Origin: an uncultured Fibrobacter sp.
Lineage (GTDB): Bacteria > Fibrobacterota > Fibrobacteria > Fibrobacterales > Fibrobacteraceae
Assembly (NCBI GenBank): GCA_934691725.1
Contig: CAKUTF010000001.1
Location: 1 to 64,000 of the forward strand
Length of the DNA stretch: 64,000 bases
Direction: 5' to 3'
A model generated the notes under the pieces. That model was not told the origin of the DNA. It worked only from the letters and a program-made list of their open reading frames with translations, and made no database searches. Within the stretch, counting starts at the first letter, position 1. Each line of letters starts with the position of its first letter. A program made the position numbers and the translations under genes. Positions 17,195 through 25,560 of the stretch are shown here, piece by piece.

Positions 17195-18538
17195 CTAACG
17201 AATCTTCGCTTCGACTTTTGCGCAGAGTTCTTCCGCTTCCGCTTCGGTCGGAGCCTCGGAAATGACGCGAATGACAGGTTCCGTATTTGACGCGCGGACA
17301 TGGACAAAGCTCTTGCCCTTGCCGAGCCATAGGCCGTCGCGCGTGTCCGCGGAATAATCCGAGAATTCCCGCTTGACTTCCTCGAATACAGCCTGCACTG
17401 GCTTGTCCCCGAGCGGGAACTTTTTCTTCGGCATCGCGTATTGCGGATGCTCCGACTTGAACTTTTCCGGACCGCCGCCGTTTTCCGCCATCCACGAGAG
17501 GACAAGCGCAGCCGCGACAAGCGAATCGCGACCGTAATGAACCGCCGGCAAAATCACGCCGCCATTGCCTTCGCCTCCGACGACGCAGCCTTCCTTCATC
17601 ATTTGCAGGCTCACGTTCACTTCGCCGACTTTCGCACGGGAAAATCCAACGCCAAACTTTTCCGCGACATCGGCACTCATCCGCGAAGTGGAAAGGTTCA
17701 CGCACACGGGGCCTTTCTTCTTGGCGAGAACCGCTTCCGTCGCAATCGCTAACGTATATTCTTCGCCGACCGCACGTCCGTTACCACCAACAAGCGCACA
17801 GCGGTCCGCATCCGGGTCAAGCGCAAATCCCACCGCACAACCGTTTTCACGGACTGCTTTTTCCAAATCCTTCAGGTTCGAAGGAATCGGTTCCGGTCCG
17901 CGCGGAAACGTGCCGTCCGGGTCACAGTGGACACGCACCACGTCGCAGCCGAGAGATTCGAGCAGTCGCGGAACGATGTGGGAACCCGCACCGTTTACGG
18001 CATCAATGGCGACCTTGAAACGCTTCTCCCGAATTTTCGGGACATCCATGAACGGAATCGCAAGCGTCTCGTCAATGTGGAAAGCGTCCGCATCTTCAAG
18101 AGTCTCGCAAGTTCCCATCTGGCGGTAATCCGGGTAGATGAATTTTTCTGAATCCGCAATGGCGAAAAGCTCCTTGACTTCATCCGGTCCGAGAAAAATC
18201 CCCTTTTGGTCGAGAAACTTAAGAGCGTTCCATTCTAGCGGATTATGGCTCGCCGTCACGATGATTCCCGCATCGGCATGAAGTTTCGTTACAAAAAGTT
18301 CAACGCTCGGTGTTGTCGCAAGTCCCACATCGATGACATCGGCTCCAGCCAAACGGCAAAGCCCGGAAACGAAAGAAACAATCGCCTCGCCCGTCGGACG
18401 GCTGTCGCGCCCGATGACGACTTTTCGCGCACCGGTCACCTCCAGAAAAGCTTTTACGTGATTTGTCAAAACATGCGGGGTGAGCGTATCGCCGACAATT
18501 CCGCGGATTCCAGAAACTGAGCGCATCAAAACAGACAT
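17195..18538 (-). CDS. glmM: Phosphoglucosamine mutase
   Basis: A 447-residue alpha-D-phosphohexomutase. The active-site serine is Ser97 in TASHNPLEWNALKF. The metal loop is DPDADRCAL, the sugar loop GEGNGG and the phosphate loop RASNTEPVIRVI. It interconverts glucosamine-6- and glucosamine-1-phosphate. Its pairing with glmS directly downstream supports GlmM over phosphomannomutase, which would be the alternative from sequence alone. It is the first gene of the operon with glmS and scpA. Confidence 0.93.
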   Translation of the reverse strand: MSVLMRSVSGIRGIVGDTLTPHVLTNHVKAFLEVTGARKVVIGRDSRPTGEAIVSFVSGLCRLAGADVIDVGLATTPSVELFVTKLHADAGIIVTASHNPLEWNALKFLDQKGIFLGPDEVKELFAIADSEKFIYPDYRQMGTCETLEDADAFHIDETLAIPFMDVPKIREKRFKVAIDAVNGAGSHIVPRLLESLGCDVVRVHCDPDGTFPRGPEPIPSNLKDLEKAVRENGCAVGFALDPDADRCALVGGNGRAVGEEYTLAIATEAVLAKKKGPVCVNLSTSRMSADVAEKFGVGFSRAKVGEVNVSLQMMKEGCVVGGEGNGGVILPAVHYGRDSLVAAALVLSWMAENGGGPEKFKSEHPQYAMPKKKFPLGDKPVQAVFEEVKREFSDYSADTRDGLWLGKGKSFVHVRASNTEPVIRVISEAPTEAEAEELCAKVEAKIR

Positions 18539-18824
18539 AAATTTTACCTTTACCTTTTGAGTAAAGTTATAAAATTTAGTGGGACATTATCCAATCCAGC
18601 CGTAACCTCGAACGGCCATATCGATAAAAATGGAATTTTCTCTCTCCAAAAAATGAAACTTTTAAACTATTCCGCATTCTCGATTGAATTTGTCCAGGAA
18701 CAAGGTTTTATACGGCAAAAATTTCTATTCTTATCCTAGCGATTCCTTCTGGCTTCGCTTTTGTCGTACATCAAATGGTCAAACCTAACGGTGCACGGCA
18801 AAAGTCGGGCACGGAGAAAATCAA
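18539..18824. other. Intergenic region, nothing recognised
   Basis: An AT-rich divergent spacer between glmM and the Rpn-like gene, expected to hold both promoters. A 60-codon open frame (18557-18739) has no ribosome site or recognisable content. I see no RNA gene or repeat. Confidence 0.5.
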
Positions 18825-20045
18825 ATGGACAAACAATACTTTGTCGAATTCGGACACGGACCCTATGCGAACCTTCTCGTAGATCCGACATTCAAAAAAG
18901 CGTTCGACCCGACTCATACAGAATCGCGGACAAACCTCATCAACTTTCTAAACGACATCCTGGGGCCCCAACTTCAAAGCCCCATTGAAAACCTTTATGT
19001 CGCAAAAGAATCCCTGAATCATTCCGGCAGCAAGGAAAGTAGAGCATCCATTCTGGATTTACACTGTACCGATATGGAAAACAGGCATTTTGAAGTCGAA
19101 GTCCAGAAATACAGCATGAAAAACTTTATCAAGCGAATCGGTTACTACGCAAGCCAGCTCATCATAGAACAAGGCGAACCCGGCAAAGACTGGAATTACA
19201 AGGTGAATCCTGTCTATATTCTTTCCATTCTGAATTTCGAATTATTTCACGACAGGCGCGCCATTCGCCGGGCAACAACGCTAGATATCGAAACACACGA
19301 ACAAATCCTCGACAGCTACAATTATACATTCATCGAATTACCAAAAATTTCTCCAGAAATTTCCGAAAAGTCGGACGAAGTTCAAAAGTGGCTTTTCGTT
19401 CTCAACAATTTGGACAAGCTTCAAAAATTACCGCCAGCCGTATCTACACACAAATTCGACAGGTTGCTTCTTCCCGCCAAAATTGCTAACTTTAACAGGG
19501 AAGAACTCAAGCAATACGAGGACGCCATGAGACTGGAATGGGACGAATACGCCATTAAGCAACAAAAGATCGAAGACCAGGCAAAATTCGAAGCGAAACA
19601 AGCATGGATAAAAGAGGAGCAAGAAAAAATGGAAGTCAAACAGGCGCAGATTAAAGAGAAGCAAGCCCTGATTAAAGAAGAGCAAGCCCTGATTAAAGAA
19701 GAGCAAGCCCTGATTAAAGAAGAGCAAGCCCAGATTAAAGAAGAGCAAGCTCAGATTAAAGAAGAGCGAGCGAAAATAGATATCGATCGCGCAAAGGTAA
19801 AAGAAGAACAAGTAAAAATAGATGTCGATCGCACAAAAGTAAAAGAAGAACTAGCAAAAATAGAAGCCGAGCGCGAGAAAATAGATGTTGAGCAGACACA
19901 GATAAATGCGAAAAAAGAAAAACTGACCGAAGAAAGCAAAAAGCTTGCCAAAGAAAAAGCGCAACTGCAAAAAGAAAAAGGAGAAATTCTGTCGCTAAGA
20001 GCGGAACTGGAACGGAATTTGAAAGAGAACAAAAGAAACAAATAG
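18825..20045 (+). CDS. Rpn/PD-(D/E)XK nuclease family protein with long coiled-coil tail
   Basis: A 406-residue protein. Residues 1-230 match the PDDEXK_2/Rpn-type family (recombination-promoting nuclease or 'nuclease family transposase'), with the core ILDLHCTD at 76-83 and FEVEVQK at 89-95. Asp78, Glu92 and Gln94 are the presumed metal-site residues. Residues 245-400 are a highly charged coiled coil containing a heptad repeat IKEEQAL, encoded by a 21-nt tandem repeat at 19640-19765. Relatives are linked to transposition-like recombination and often occur in many copies per genome. A strong terminator follows. The tail may be unusual in length and is likely to vary between strains. Confidence 0.82.
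   Translation: MDKQYFVEFGHGPYANLLVDPTFKKAFDPTHTESRTNLINFLNDILGPQLQSPIENLYVAKESLNHSGSKESRASILDLHCTDMENRHFEVEVQKYSMKNFIKRIGYYASQLIIEQGEPGKDWNYKVNPVYILSILNFELFHDRRAIRRATTLDIETHEQILDSYNYTFIELPKISPEISEKSDEVQKWLFVLNNLDKLQKLPPAVSTHKFDRLLLPAKIANFNREELKQYEDAMRLEWDEYAIKQQKIEDQAKFEAKQAWIKEEQEKMEVKQAQIKEKQALIKEEQALIKEEQALIKEEQAQIKEEQAQIKEERAKIDIDRAKVKEEQVKIDVDRTKVKEELAKIEAEREKIDVEQTQINAKKEKLTEESKKLAKEKAQLQKEKGEILSLRAELERNLKENKRNK
19640..19765 (+). repeat. 21-nt in-frame tandem repeat (six units)
   Basis: Six 21-nt units begin at 19640, 19661, 19682, 19703, 19724 and 19745. Units 2, 3 and 4 are identical, 5 and 6 differ by one or two bases, and unit 1 is more diverged. Each encodes a heptad such as QALIKEE. 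Confidence 0.9.
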
Positions 20046-20065
20046 CAAACGCTCCGATTCAAAAT

Positions 20066-20090
20066 GGCGACTCAAAGAGTCGCCGTTTTT
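20066..20090 (+). terminator. Rho-independent terminator after the Rpn-like gene
   Basis: GGCGACTC-AAA-GAGTCGCC is followed by GTTTTT, 21 bp after the stop codon. Perfect 8-bp stem. Confidence 0.85.
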
Positions 20091-20103
20091 CTACCTTTAG
20101 TAC

Positions 20104-21864
20104 ATGGCACTGTTATCCGTCAAAGACTTAACGCTCCGCTTTAGCGATCCGCCTCTTTTAGACAATGTTTCTTTCGATGTCCTCGAAAATGAACGCGTTT
20201 GCCTCATGGGAAGAAACGGAGAAGGAAAAAGTACGCTTCTTAAAATTCTATCGGGCGAAATGGAAGCGAACTCGGGAGAAATCATCCGCAAGAGCGGTCT
20301 GCGCACGTCACGCCTCATCCAGGAAATTCCCGCAAGCATCGACGGAACGGTCCGCGATATCGTCATCGGCAAGACGTCCGAAAGGCATTCCTCGGGCGAA
20401 GATATCCTCGGAAAAACGGGAATAGACCCCGACGCTTTTTACAACTCTCTTTCCGGCGGTCAAAAGCGACGCGTTCTTTTTGCAAAGGCTCTCGCCGAAG
20501 AACCAGACCTGCTGCTTCTCGATGAACCGACCAACCATCTAGACATTTCGAGCATCCAATGGCTAGAAGGAATCCTCGCGCGAATTTCGTGCGCCGTCCT
20601 TTTTATCAGCCACGACAGGGCTTTTGTGCGAAGGCTAGCTACACGGATTCTCGAACTTGACAGAGGCCGCATCCGTTCCTGGAGCTTTCCCTACGATGAA
20701 TTTGTACGCCATCGCGACGAAGCTCTCGCCGAAGAAGCCAAGGCGAATAAGCTTTTCGACAAGAGGCTCGCCGAAGAGGAAGTCTGGATTCGCAAGGGAA
20801 TCCAGGCAAGGCGCACCCGCAACGAAGGCCGCGTCAGAGCCTTGATCAAGATGCGAAAGGAACGCGCCGAACGCAGGAACCTGGCGGGAAATGTCAAAAT
20901 GCAGATCACCGAATCGGAACGTTCCGGAAGGCTCGTCGTCCGCGCCGAAAACATTTCCTATTCTTACGAAGGGAAGCCTCTCATCCAAAATTTTTCGACG
21001 GAAATTTCCCGCGGAGACCGTGTGGGAATCGTCGGACCGAACGGCTGCGGCAAAACGACCCTTCTCAAGATTCTCCTGGGAGAACTCGCTCCGCAAACGG
21101 GAACAGTCCGGCTAGGCACAAATCTCCAGATAGCCTACTTTGACCAGATGCGGACTAGACTCCGCGAAGACAAAACGCTCGTCGAAAACATCGGAGACGG
21201 TCAGGAATACGTTGTTCTCAATGGACAAAAACGCCACGTTCTGAGCTACCTGCAAGACTTTCTGTTTACAGCGGAACGCGCCCGCGGACCTATCAGCGCT
21301 CTTTCCGGAGGCGAACGCAACCGCCTCCTCCTAGCGTGCCTCTTTTCGCATCCGTCCAATGTGCTGGTTCTCGACGAACCAACGAACGACCTGGATATGG
21401 AAACGCTCGACCTGCTTGCCGATCTGCTCGCCGAATACAACGGAACGGTCATCACGGTCAGCCACGACCGAGACTTTCTCGACAATGTCGCCACGGAGAT
21501 CCTGGGATTTGAAAGCGTCGGGGATATCCACGAAAATGTAGGCGGCTTTAGCGATTACGCCGAAGCGAAAAAATTACGAACAAAGGAAACTGAAACCAAA
21601 GTTAATTCCGCAAGGAAATCCACCGAGGTGCGTCCAAAGGAAAAGAAAAAACGCAGCTACAAGGAAGAACGCGAATACCAGACGTTACCCGAAACAATCG
21701 AAAACCTTGAGCGGGAAATCGCCGGTCTGCAAGAACAGCTCGGGACGGAAACGGTCTATACAAACCCGGCAAAACTCATCGAAACGCAAAAAATTCTCGC
21801 TGAAAAGGAAAAGCTCCTGGAAGCGGCTTACGAACGTTTCGAAATTTTGGACGGAATCGGGTGA
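20104..21864 (+). CDS. ABC-F family ATP-binding protein (Uup-like)
   Basis: A 586-residue soluble protein with two ABC domains and no membrane domain. Domain 1 has Walker A GRNGEGKST (about 37-45) and signature LSGGQKRR. Domain 2 has GPNGCGKTT and LSGGERNR. A charged linker joins them, and a C-terminal coiled coil (about 520-586) is like that of Uup. ABC-F proteins act on ribosomes or on DNA/RNA structures; the C-terminal coiled coil favours the Uup subfamily. It begins 59 bp after the Rpn-like gene, beyond the terminator. Confidence 0.88.
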   Translation: MALLSVKDLTLRFSDPPLLDNVSFDVLENERVCLMGRNGEGKSTLLKILSGEMEANSGEIIRKSGLRTSRLIQEIPASIDGTVRDIVIGKTSERHSSGEDILGKTGIDPDAFYNSLSGGQKRRVLFAKALAEEPDLLLLDEPTNHLDISSIQWLEGILARISCAVLFISHDRAFVRRLATRILELDRGRIRSWSFPYDEFVRHRDEALAEEAKANKLFDKRLAEEEVWIRKGIQARRTRNEGRVRALIKMRKERAERRNLAGNVKMQITESERSGRLVVRAENISYSYEGKPLIQNFSTEISRGDRVGIVGPNGCGKTTLLKILLGELAPQTGTVRLGTNLQIAYFDQMRTRLREDKTLVENIGDGQEYVVLNGQKRHVLSYLQDFLFTAERARGPISALSGGERNRLLLACLFSHPSNVLVLDEPTNDLDMETLDLLADLLAEYNGTVITVSHDRDFLDNVATEILGFESVGDIHENVGGFSDYAEAKKLRTKETETKVNSARKSTEVRPKEKKKRSYKEEREYQTLPETIENLEREIAGLQEQLGTETVYTNPAKLIETQKILAEKEKLLEAAYERFEILDGIG

Positions 21865-21867
21865 GGC

Positions 21868-22224
21868 TTAATTTCCGACGCGAATCGCCTTGCCTTTCGC
21901 CTCGTAGCAATCCCAGGAAAACAACAGGAAATCGGCTGACGAATGCGAAATCGAAGCGTTCACAAGAGCATCGGACGGAAGTTCTTTTTTCTCGGCTCTT
22001 TCAAGGGCGTTGACAACGGCTCCGGTAATCCTGTCATTTCGGTTTCCAAACGTAAAGAAAAGAATTCGTCGAATACAATCCTTTCCGACCACATAGCCCC
22101 CGTCCTCCACATTTGCCAGCGGAACATTGCCGGTTGAAACCAGGGAAAACCTAGCGAGATTTTGCGAGCAACCGCAAAAGAATACTGTTCCGCAGAGTAA
22201 AGCCAACGCCAAAATCGTTTTCAT
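21868..22224 (-). CDS. Small lipoprotein (TRL/DUF6567-like)
   Basis: A 118-residue lipoprotein with lipobox at Cys19. The mature part has FSLVSTGNVPL, a central YVVGKDC and a final AKGKAIRVGN, a pattern seen in small TRL-like/DUF6567 lipoproteins. I recognise the resemblance but cannot confirm the family. Role unknown. It converges with the ABC-F gene (3 bp between stop codons) and has its own AT-rich leader. Confidence 0.7.
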   Translation of the reverse strand: MKTILALALLCGTVFFCGCSQNLARFSLVSTGNVPLANVEDGGYVVGKDCIRRILFFTFGNRNDRITGAVVNALERAEKKELPSDALVNASISHSSADFLLFSWDCYEAKGKAIRVGN

Positions 22225-22494
22225 TTTTTCTCCTACATTTTAAAACGACACGAGAAAACAATAAGAAAAAAAAAACGTTTGTCAATACTTTTTAAAATTT
22301 TCCGTTTTTGGCTTTTGACGATTCCCGGTCAAGCCGGGGAATGACAGAAGAGAGAACCCCTATTCCCTACTCCCCAATCCCCGGCCATAGGCGTCTGCGG
22401 TTCCTTATACCGACATTCTTTTAACACCAAAAGCATCCTGAGCGAGCAACGATTTCTAAATTAAAGCCATAAAATTTCGACATCGGAGGCAACG
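22225..22494. other. Intergenic region with repeat modules
   Basis: The left half is AT-rich and probably holds the promoter of the small lipoprotein. At 22321-22347 there is a REP-like palindrome followed by GACA. Then come CCCTATTCCCTACTCCCC and GGCGTCTGCGGTTCC, both modules of the mosaics at 1-459 and 7612-8117. The region ends in the galE leader with GGAGG. Confidence 0.65.
22321..22342. repeat. REP-like palindrome
   Basis: ATTCCCGG-TCAAG-CCGGGGAAT then GACA. One C is missing from the left arm compared with the copy at 225. Confidence 0.7.
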
Positions 22495-23469
22495 GTGAAA
22501 ATTGCAGTGATCGGCGGCGCAGGCTATATCGGTTCCCACACGGTCCGGGAACTTCTCGACGCAGGGCATGAAGTCCACGTCTTTGACAACCTTTCGACCG
22601 GACTTCGCCAAAATCTTTTCCCAGAAGCGAGCTTTACCCAAGGCGATATTTTAAATCCAAAAGATTTGGACTCGTTCTTTGGGAATTTCAAGCCCGAAGG
22701 CCTTGTGCATCTCGCCGCATTCAAGGCGGCAGGTGAATCCATGACAAGCCCAGAAAAGTATAGTGTAAACAACATCAACGGTTCCATCAACATTTTAAAT
22801 GCGACGGCAGCGCACAAAGTAAAGTACGTCGTCTTTTCCAGTTCCGCAGCCGTCTATGGTTCCCCTAAATACATGCCCGTTGATGAAAAGCACCCGACCG
22901 AACCCGAAAATTATTACGGTTTCACCAAGCTCGCCATCGAAAAGTTTTTGAACTGGTACGACAAGCTTCGCGGGATACGCTTTGCTGCGCTCCGTTACTT
23001 CAACGCGGCAGGCTATGATGTCAAAGGACGCCTCACTGGCCTTGAAAAAAATCCGGCGAACCTGATTCCCGTCGTAATGGAAGCCCTTACCGGCAAGCGC
23101 AAGGAAGTTCTCGTCTTCGGAAACGATTACGATACCGCCGACGGAACGGGCGTCCGCGACTACATCCATGTAAACGACCTTGCCCACGGGCACAGAATGG
23201 CTTTTGACTACTTGCAGAATAACGACAAAAGTCTAGTTGTCAATCTGGGAACGCAAACCGGAGCAAGCGTTCTCGACATCATCCACGGAGCAGAAAAAGT
23301 TTCGGGCAAGAAAGTTCCCTACCGCATCGTGGAACGCCGTCCCGGAGACCCGGCGTCGCTGATTGCCAATCCGTCCAAGGCAAAGGAAATTCTCGGCTGG
23401 GAAGCCAAATACTCCGACCTGGAAACGATTCTTTCCACGACATGGCAAGCGTACCGGGCAAATTCCTAA
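22495..23469 (+). CDS. galE: UDP-glucose 4-epimerase
   Basis: A 324-residue short-chain dehydrogenase-type epimerase. The NAD site is GGAGYIGSH at 8-16. SSSAAVYG comes next and the catalytic pair is in YYGFTKLAIEK (Tyr and Lys). LRYFNAAGYD and VRDYIHVNDLA are typical of GalE. It interconverts UDP-glucose and UDP-galactose for polysaccharide synthesis. The start is GTG at 22495, 6 nt after GGAGG. It is a single gene, convergent with the next unit. Confidence 0.93.
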   Translation: MKIAVIGGAGYIGSHTVRELLDAGHEVHVFDNLSTGLRQNLFPEASFTQGDILNPKDLDSFFGNFKPEGLVHLAAFKAAGESMTSPEKYSVNNINGSINILNATAAHKVKYVVFSSSAAVYGSPKYMPVDEKHPTEPENYYGFTKLAIEKFLNWYDKLRGIRFAALRYFNAAGYDVKGRLTGLEKNPANLIPVVMEALTGKRKEVLVFGNDYDTADGTGVRDYIHVNDLAHGHRMAFDYLQNNDKSLVVNLGTQTGASVLDIIHGAEKVSGKKVPYRIVERRPGDPASLIANPSKAKEILGWEAKYSDLETILSTTWQAYRANS

Positions 23470-23486
23470 TCGAAGAAAAGTCGCCC

Positions 23487-24467
23487 CTAGCGAAAACAGT
23501 CAATTCTGTAAAACGGAAACTCCTTTCGAAAAAGTGGCTTATTGTCGCTCGTATCCGTTCCATAGAAAGGAATGCGGTAGCGTTTCATTTTCAGCAGATA
23601 GCGGTGCGCTGTCGCTTCGGGCATCCGGTAGGATTCCGCATTTTCCAGGTATTCGGGAGCATTGGAATACAGTACAGAATCACCATTTAATTTATACTGA
23701 ATGAACATCCAAAACCCAGAAGTGTCGCCGAGTACAAAAGAAGCCGAATCCTTACCATCATAATAGACGATATCGCCTCCCGCATATTCCACGCGATAAG
23801 ACGAATCCGAACTTTCCACGATTCGAAATTCATCGCTTAGCGAAAAGCCGTCTTCCGTTCGATGGAAGAAACCATAGACTTTCCGCTGTTTTCCCGTCTT
23901 AAAATTACTCAGGAAAAGCCCTGGAGAAAGAGAATTTCCCTGGATATACAAAACGGAATCATTCTTCACGGAAATGTAGCCGCCGCTTTGGCGAGGCCTG
24001 GCAAAGAGACGGGTAAAATCATTTTGATATAGATTGCAAAACAGATCGTTCGCCAAATAAAGGGAATCAAATTTTCGTTCATCCAGATTTTCGATTTGAC
24101 GGATAAATTTTTCAAAAAAGGAAAACCACTTTGCAGAATCAGCCACCGTAAATTCTCGAATGCATTCCTTTTCTGCATTTTCCTGTTTGAATATTTCCCA
24201 TGTCATCCCTTCATTTTTGCAAGATCCGACTTGGCAACGAAACACGAAATGCGATGCAAAATTCTCTTTTTGAATTTCCGCGATGTGAACATCGTAAGGG
24301 GCGTAATATTCCGTAAAGAACAAACGGGCGCTATCGAGGCAAGAGGCTGCAGATGCATTCTTTACAAATTCAGCATTGTCTTTCAAAAATCGTTCACAAG
24401 GGGTTGAAGCGTTCAAGGCATGAAGGCAACAAAATCCGAGCAGGCAAAAAGAAAAAAGGCGAATCAC
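23487..24467 (-). CDS. Exported protein of unknown function, coupled to a JAB-like gene
   Basis: A 326-residue protein starting at GTG 24467, which overlaps the stop codon of the upstream gene by 4 nt (GTGA) and has AAGGA before it. A signal peptide (about 1-23) ends near ALNA-S; there is no clear lipobox. The mature protein has six or more cysteines in its first 130 residues (disulfide bonding is likely) and a beta-rich C-terminal half. I recognise no family. Overlap with the JAB-like gene suggests the two act together. The pair is clearly more AT-rich than its neighbours, which may indicate transfer. Confidence 0.72.
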   Translation of the reverse strand: MIRLFSFCLLGFCCLHALNASTPCERFLKDNAEFVKNASAASCLDSARLFFTEYYAPYDVHIAEIQKENFASHFVFRCQVGSCKNEGMTWEIFKQENAEKECIREFTVADSAKWFSFFEKFIRQIENLDERKFDSLYLANDLFCNLYQNDFTRLFARPRQSGGYISVKNDSVLYIQGNSLSPGLFLSNFKTGKQRKVYGFFHRTEDGFSLSDEFRIVESSDSSYRVEYAGGDIVYYDGKDSASFVLGDTSGFWMFIQYKLNGDSVLYSNAPEYLENAESYRMPEATAHRYLLKMKRYRIPFYGTDTSDNKPLFRKEFPFYRIDCFR

Positions 24468-25441
24468 CGTAAAAAGTCCTTGATGTTTCCAAGGAACACT
24501 TGCCCATTGTGACTGCTGCAACGATCAGGCGAAGCAAAACATCGTCCCGCAAGTTCTGGCGTTGTATAAAAGATATCGCCATCAGAATTGATACCAAAAA
24601 CTTGTTTGCCCGATTGAATAGAATGCCCTAAATCACCACCAACGATTCCGTTAACAGATAGCGGTGAACGACTAGGATGCGAGTGGAAGACAACATTTTC
24701 ATTTTCCAAATATTCAGGATTAGAAGACTTTGTTCCGTCCGCCTTGACAAGCCCTCTTTGAATCGCTGAATTGTGATGAACCGAATCGGTATGGCAACCC
24801 GTCGCAAAATACTCGTTATGTTTCGGATCTGTTTCTGTCCGATTTTTCAAAAGGAACAACAGTTCCGCATTCTCTGGATTTTGAAGAAGCTTCTTTCCTT
24901 CGCGATAGACATTTCTCATCAAATAAAATCGTTCCTTTGACCTAGAATCATCTAATGTATTTAAAACTTCTTCTAGTTTTGCATCTTGTAAATCGAATCC
25001 CGCTTTATACAGTTTCATTTCATCAATATTTTTTTCAAACGACAAATCCAACTGCTGTTTTTCTTCTGAAAGCATGGGCTGGCAGTCTTTTAGCCCGTTA
25101 AGATAAATACATATTCGCCAAATCAGTTTTCTTAAAATTTCTTTTTCCTGCTCCGAAAAACACGTCTCATCCGAAAACAGCAAAAGCGCGATTAAAAAAT
25201 TCCAAAGGATTCTTGGATTTCTGGGTTCCGGGACAAGATTAAAATAATCGACGAATAGGGAAATCGTCGCCCAAGTTTCACTTTTCGGCGATAACCTTCG
25301 AACACAGTGAAGGAGCGATATTTCTTCAAGCTTTTTTAAAATTTTAACTTCGTCCACATCTAAAAAAGAGTGCGGAAATTTCCGAATATTTTCATTAATA
25401 TGCTCCAAGTACAGATTTTCCAAAAAAATTTCGTCACGCAT
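24464..25441 (-). CDS. Protein with C-terminal JAB/MPN-like metalloprotease domain
   Basis: A 325-residue protein without a signal peptide. Residues 1-205 are helical and unrecognised. Residues 205-325 resemble a JAB1/MPN or 'JAB toxin' fold: NVVFHSHPSRSPLS at 249-262 holds the HSHP metal motif, GGDLGHSI at 268-275 supplies the Asp, and VFGINSDGDIFYTTP forms the next strands. The usual spacing HxHx7SxxD is not kept, because about six residues lie between Ser and Asp, so activity is uncertain. JAB domains remove ubiquitin-like proteins or act in polymorphic toxins. It is the first gene of a two-gene unit with a secreted protein. Confidence 0.65.
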   Translation of the reverse strand: MRDEIFLENLYLEHINENIRKFPHSFLDVDEVKILKKLEEISLLHCVRRLSPKSETWATISLFVDYFNLVPEPRNPRILWNFLIALLLFSDETCFSEQEKEILRKLIWRICIYLNGLKDCQPMLSEEKQQLDLSFEKNIDEMKLYKAGFDLQDAKLEEVLNTLDDSRSKERFYLMRNVYREGKKLLQNPENAELLFLLKNRTETDPKHNEYFATGCHTDSVHHNSAIQRGLVKADGTKSSNPEYLENENVVFHSHPSRSPLSVNGIVGGDLGHSIQSGKQVFGINSDGDIFYTTPELAGRCFASPDRCSSHNGQVFLGNIKDFLR

Positions 25442-25517
25442 TTTAGCCTCAAAAGTTTAAAACTTCAATAACAAAACTACATTCGAGCAAAAGAAAGAAC
25501 AAGGCCCTTTACAGAAA

Positions 25518-25540
25518 AAGCCCGGTTCGCACCGGGCTTT
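25518..25540 (-). terminator. Rho-independent terminator downstream of tex
   Basis: AAAGCCCGGT-TCG-CACCGGGCTTT gives a long GC stem. Read on the minus strand it is followed by TTTTTCTG, 21 bp after the tex stop codon. Confidence 0.85.
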
Positions 25541-25560
25541 CCGTATAAACTAATTTTCGA

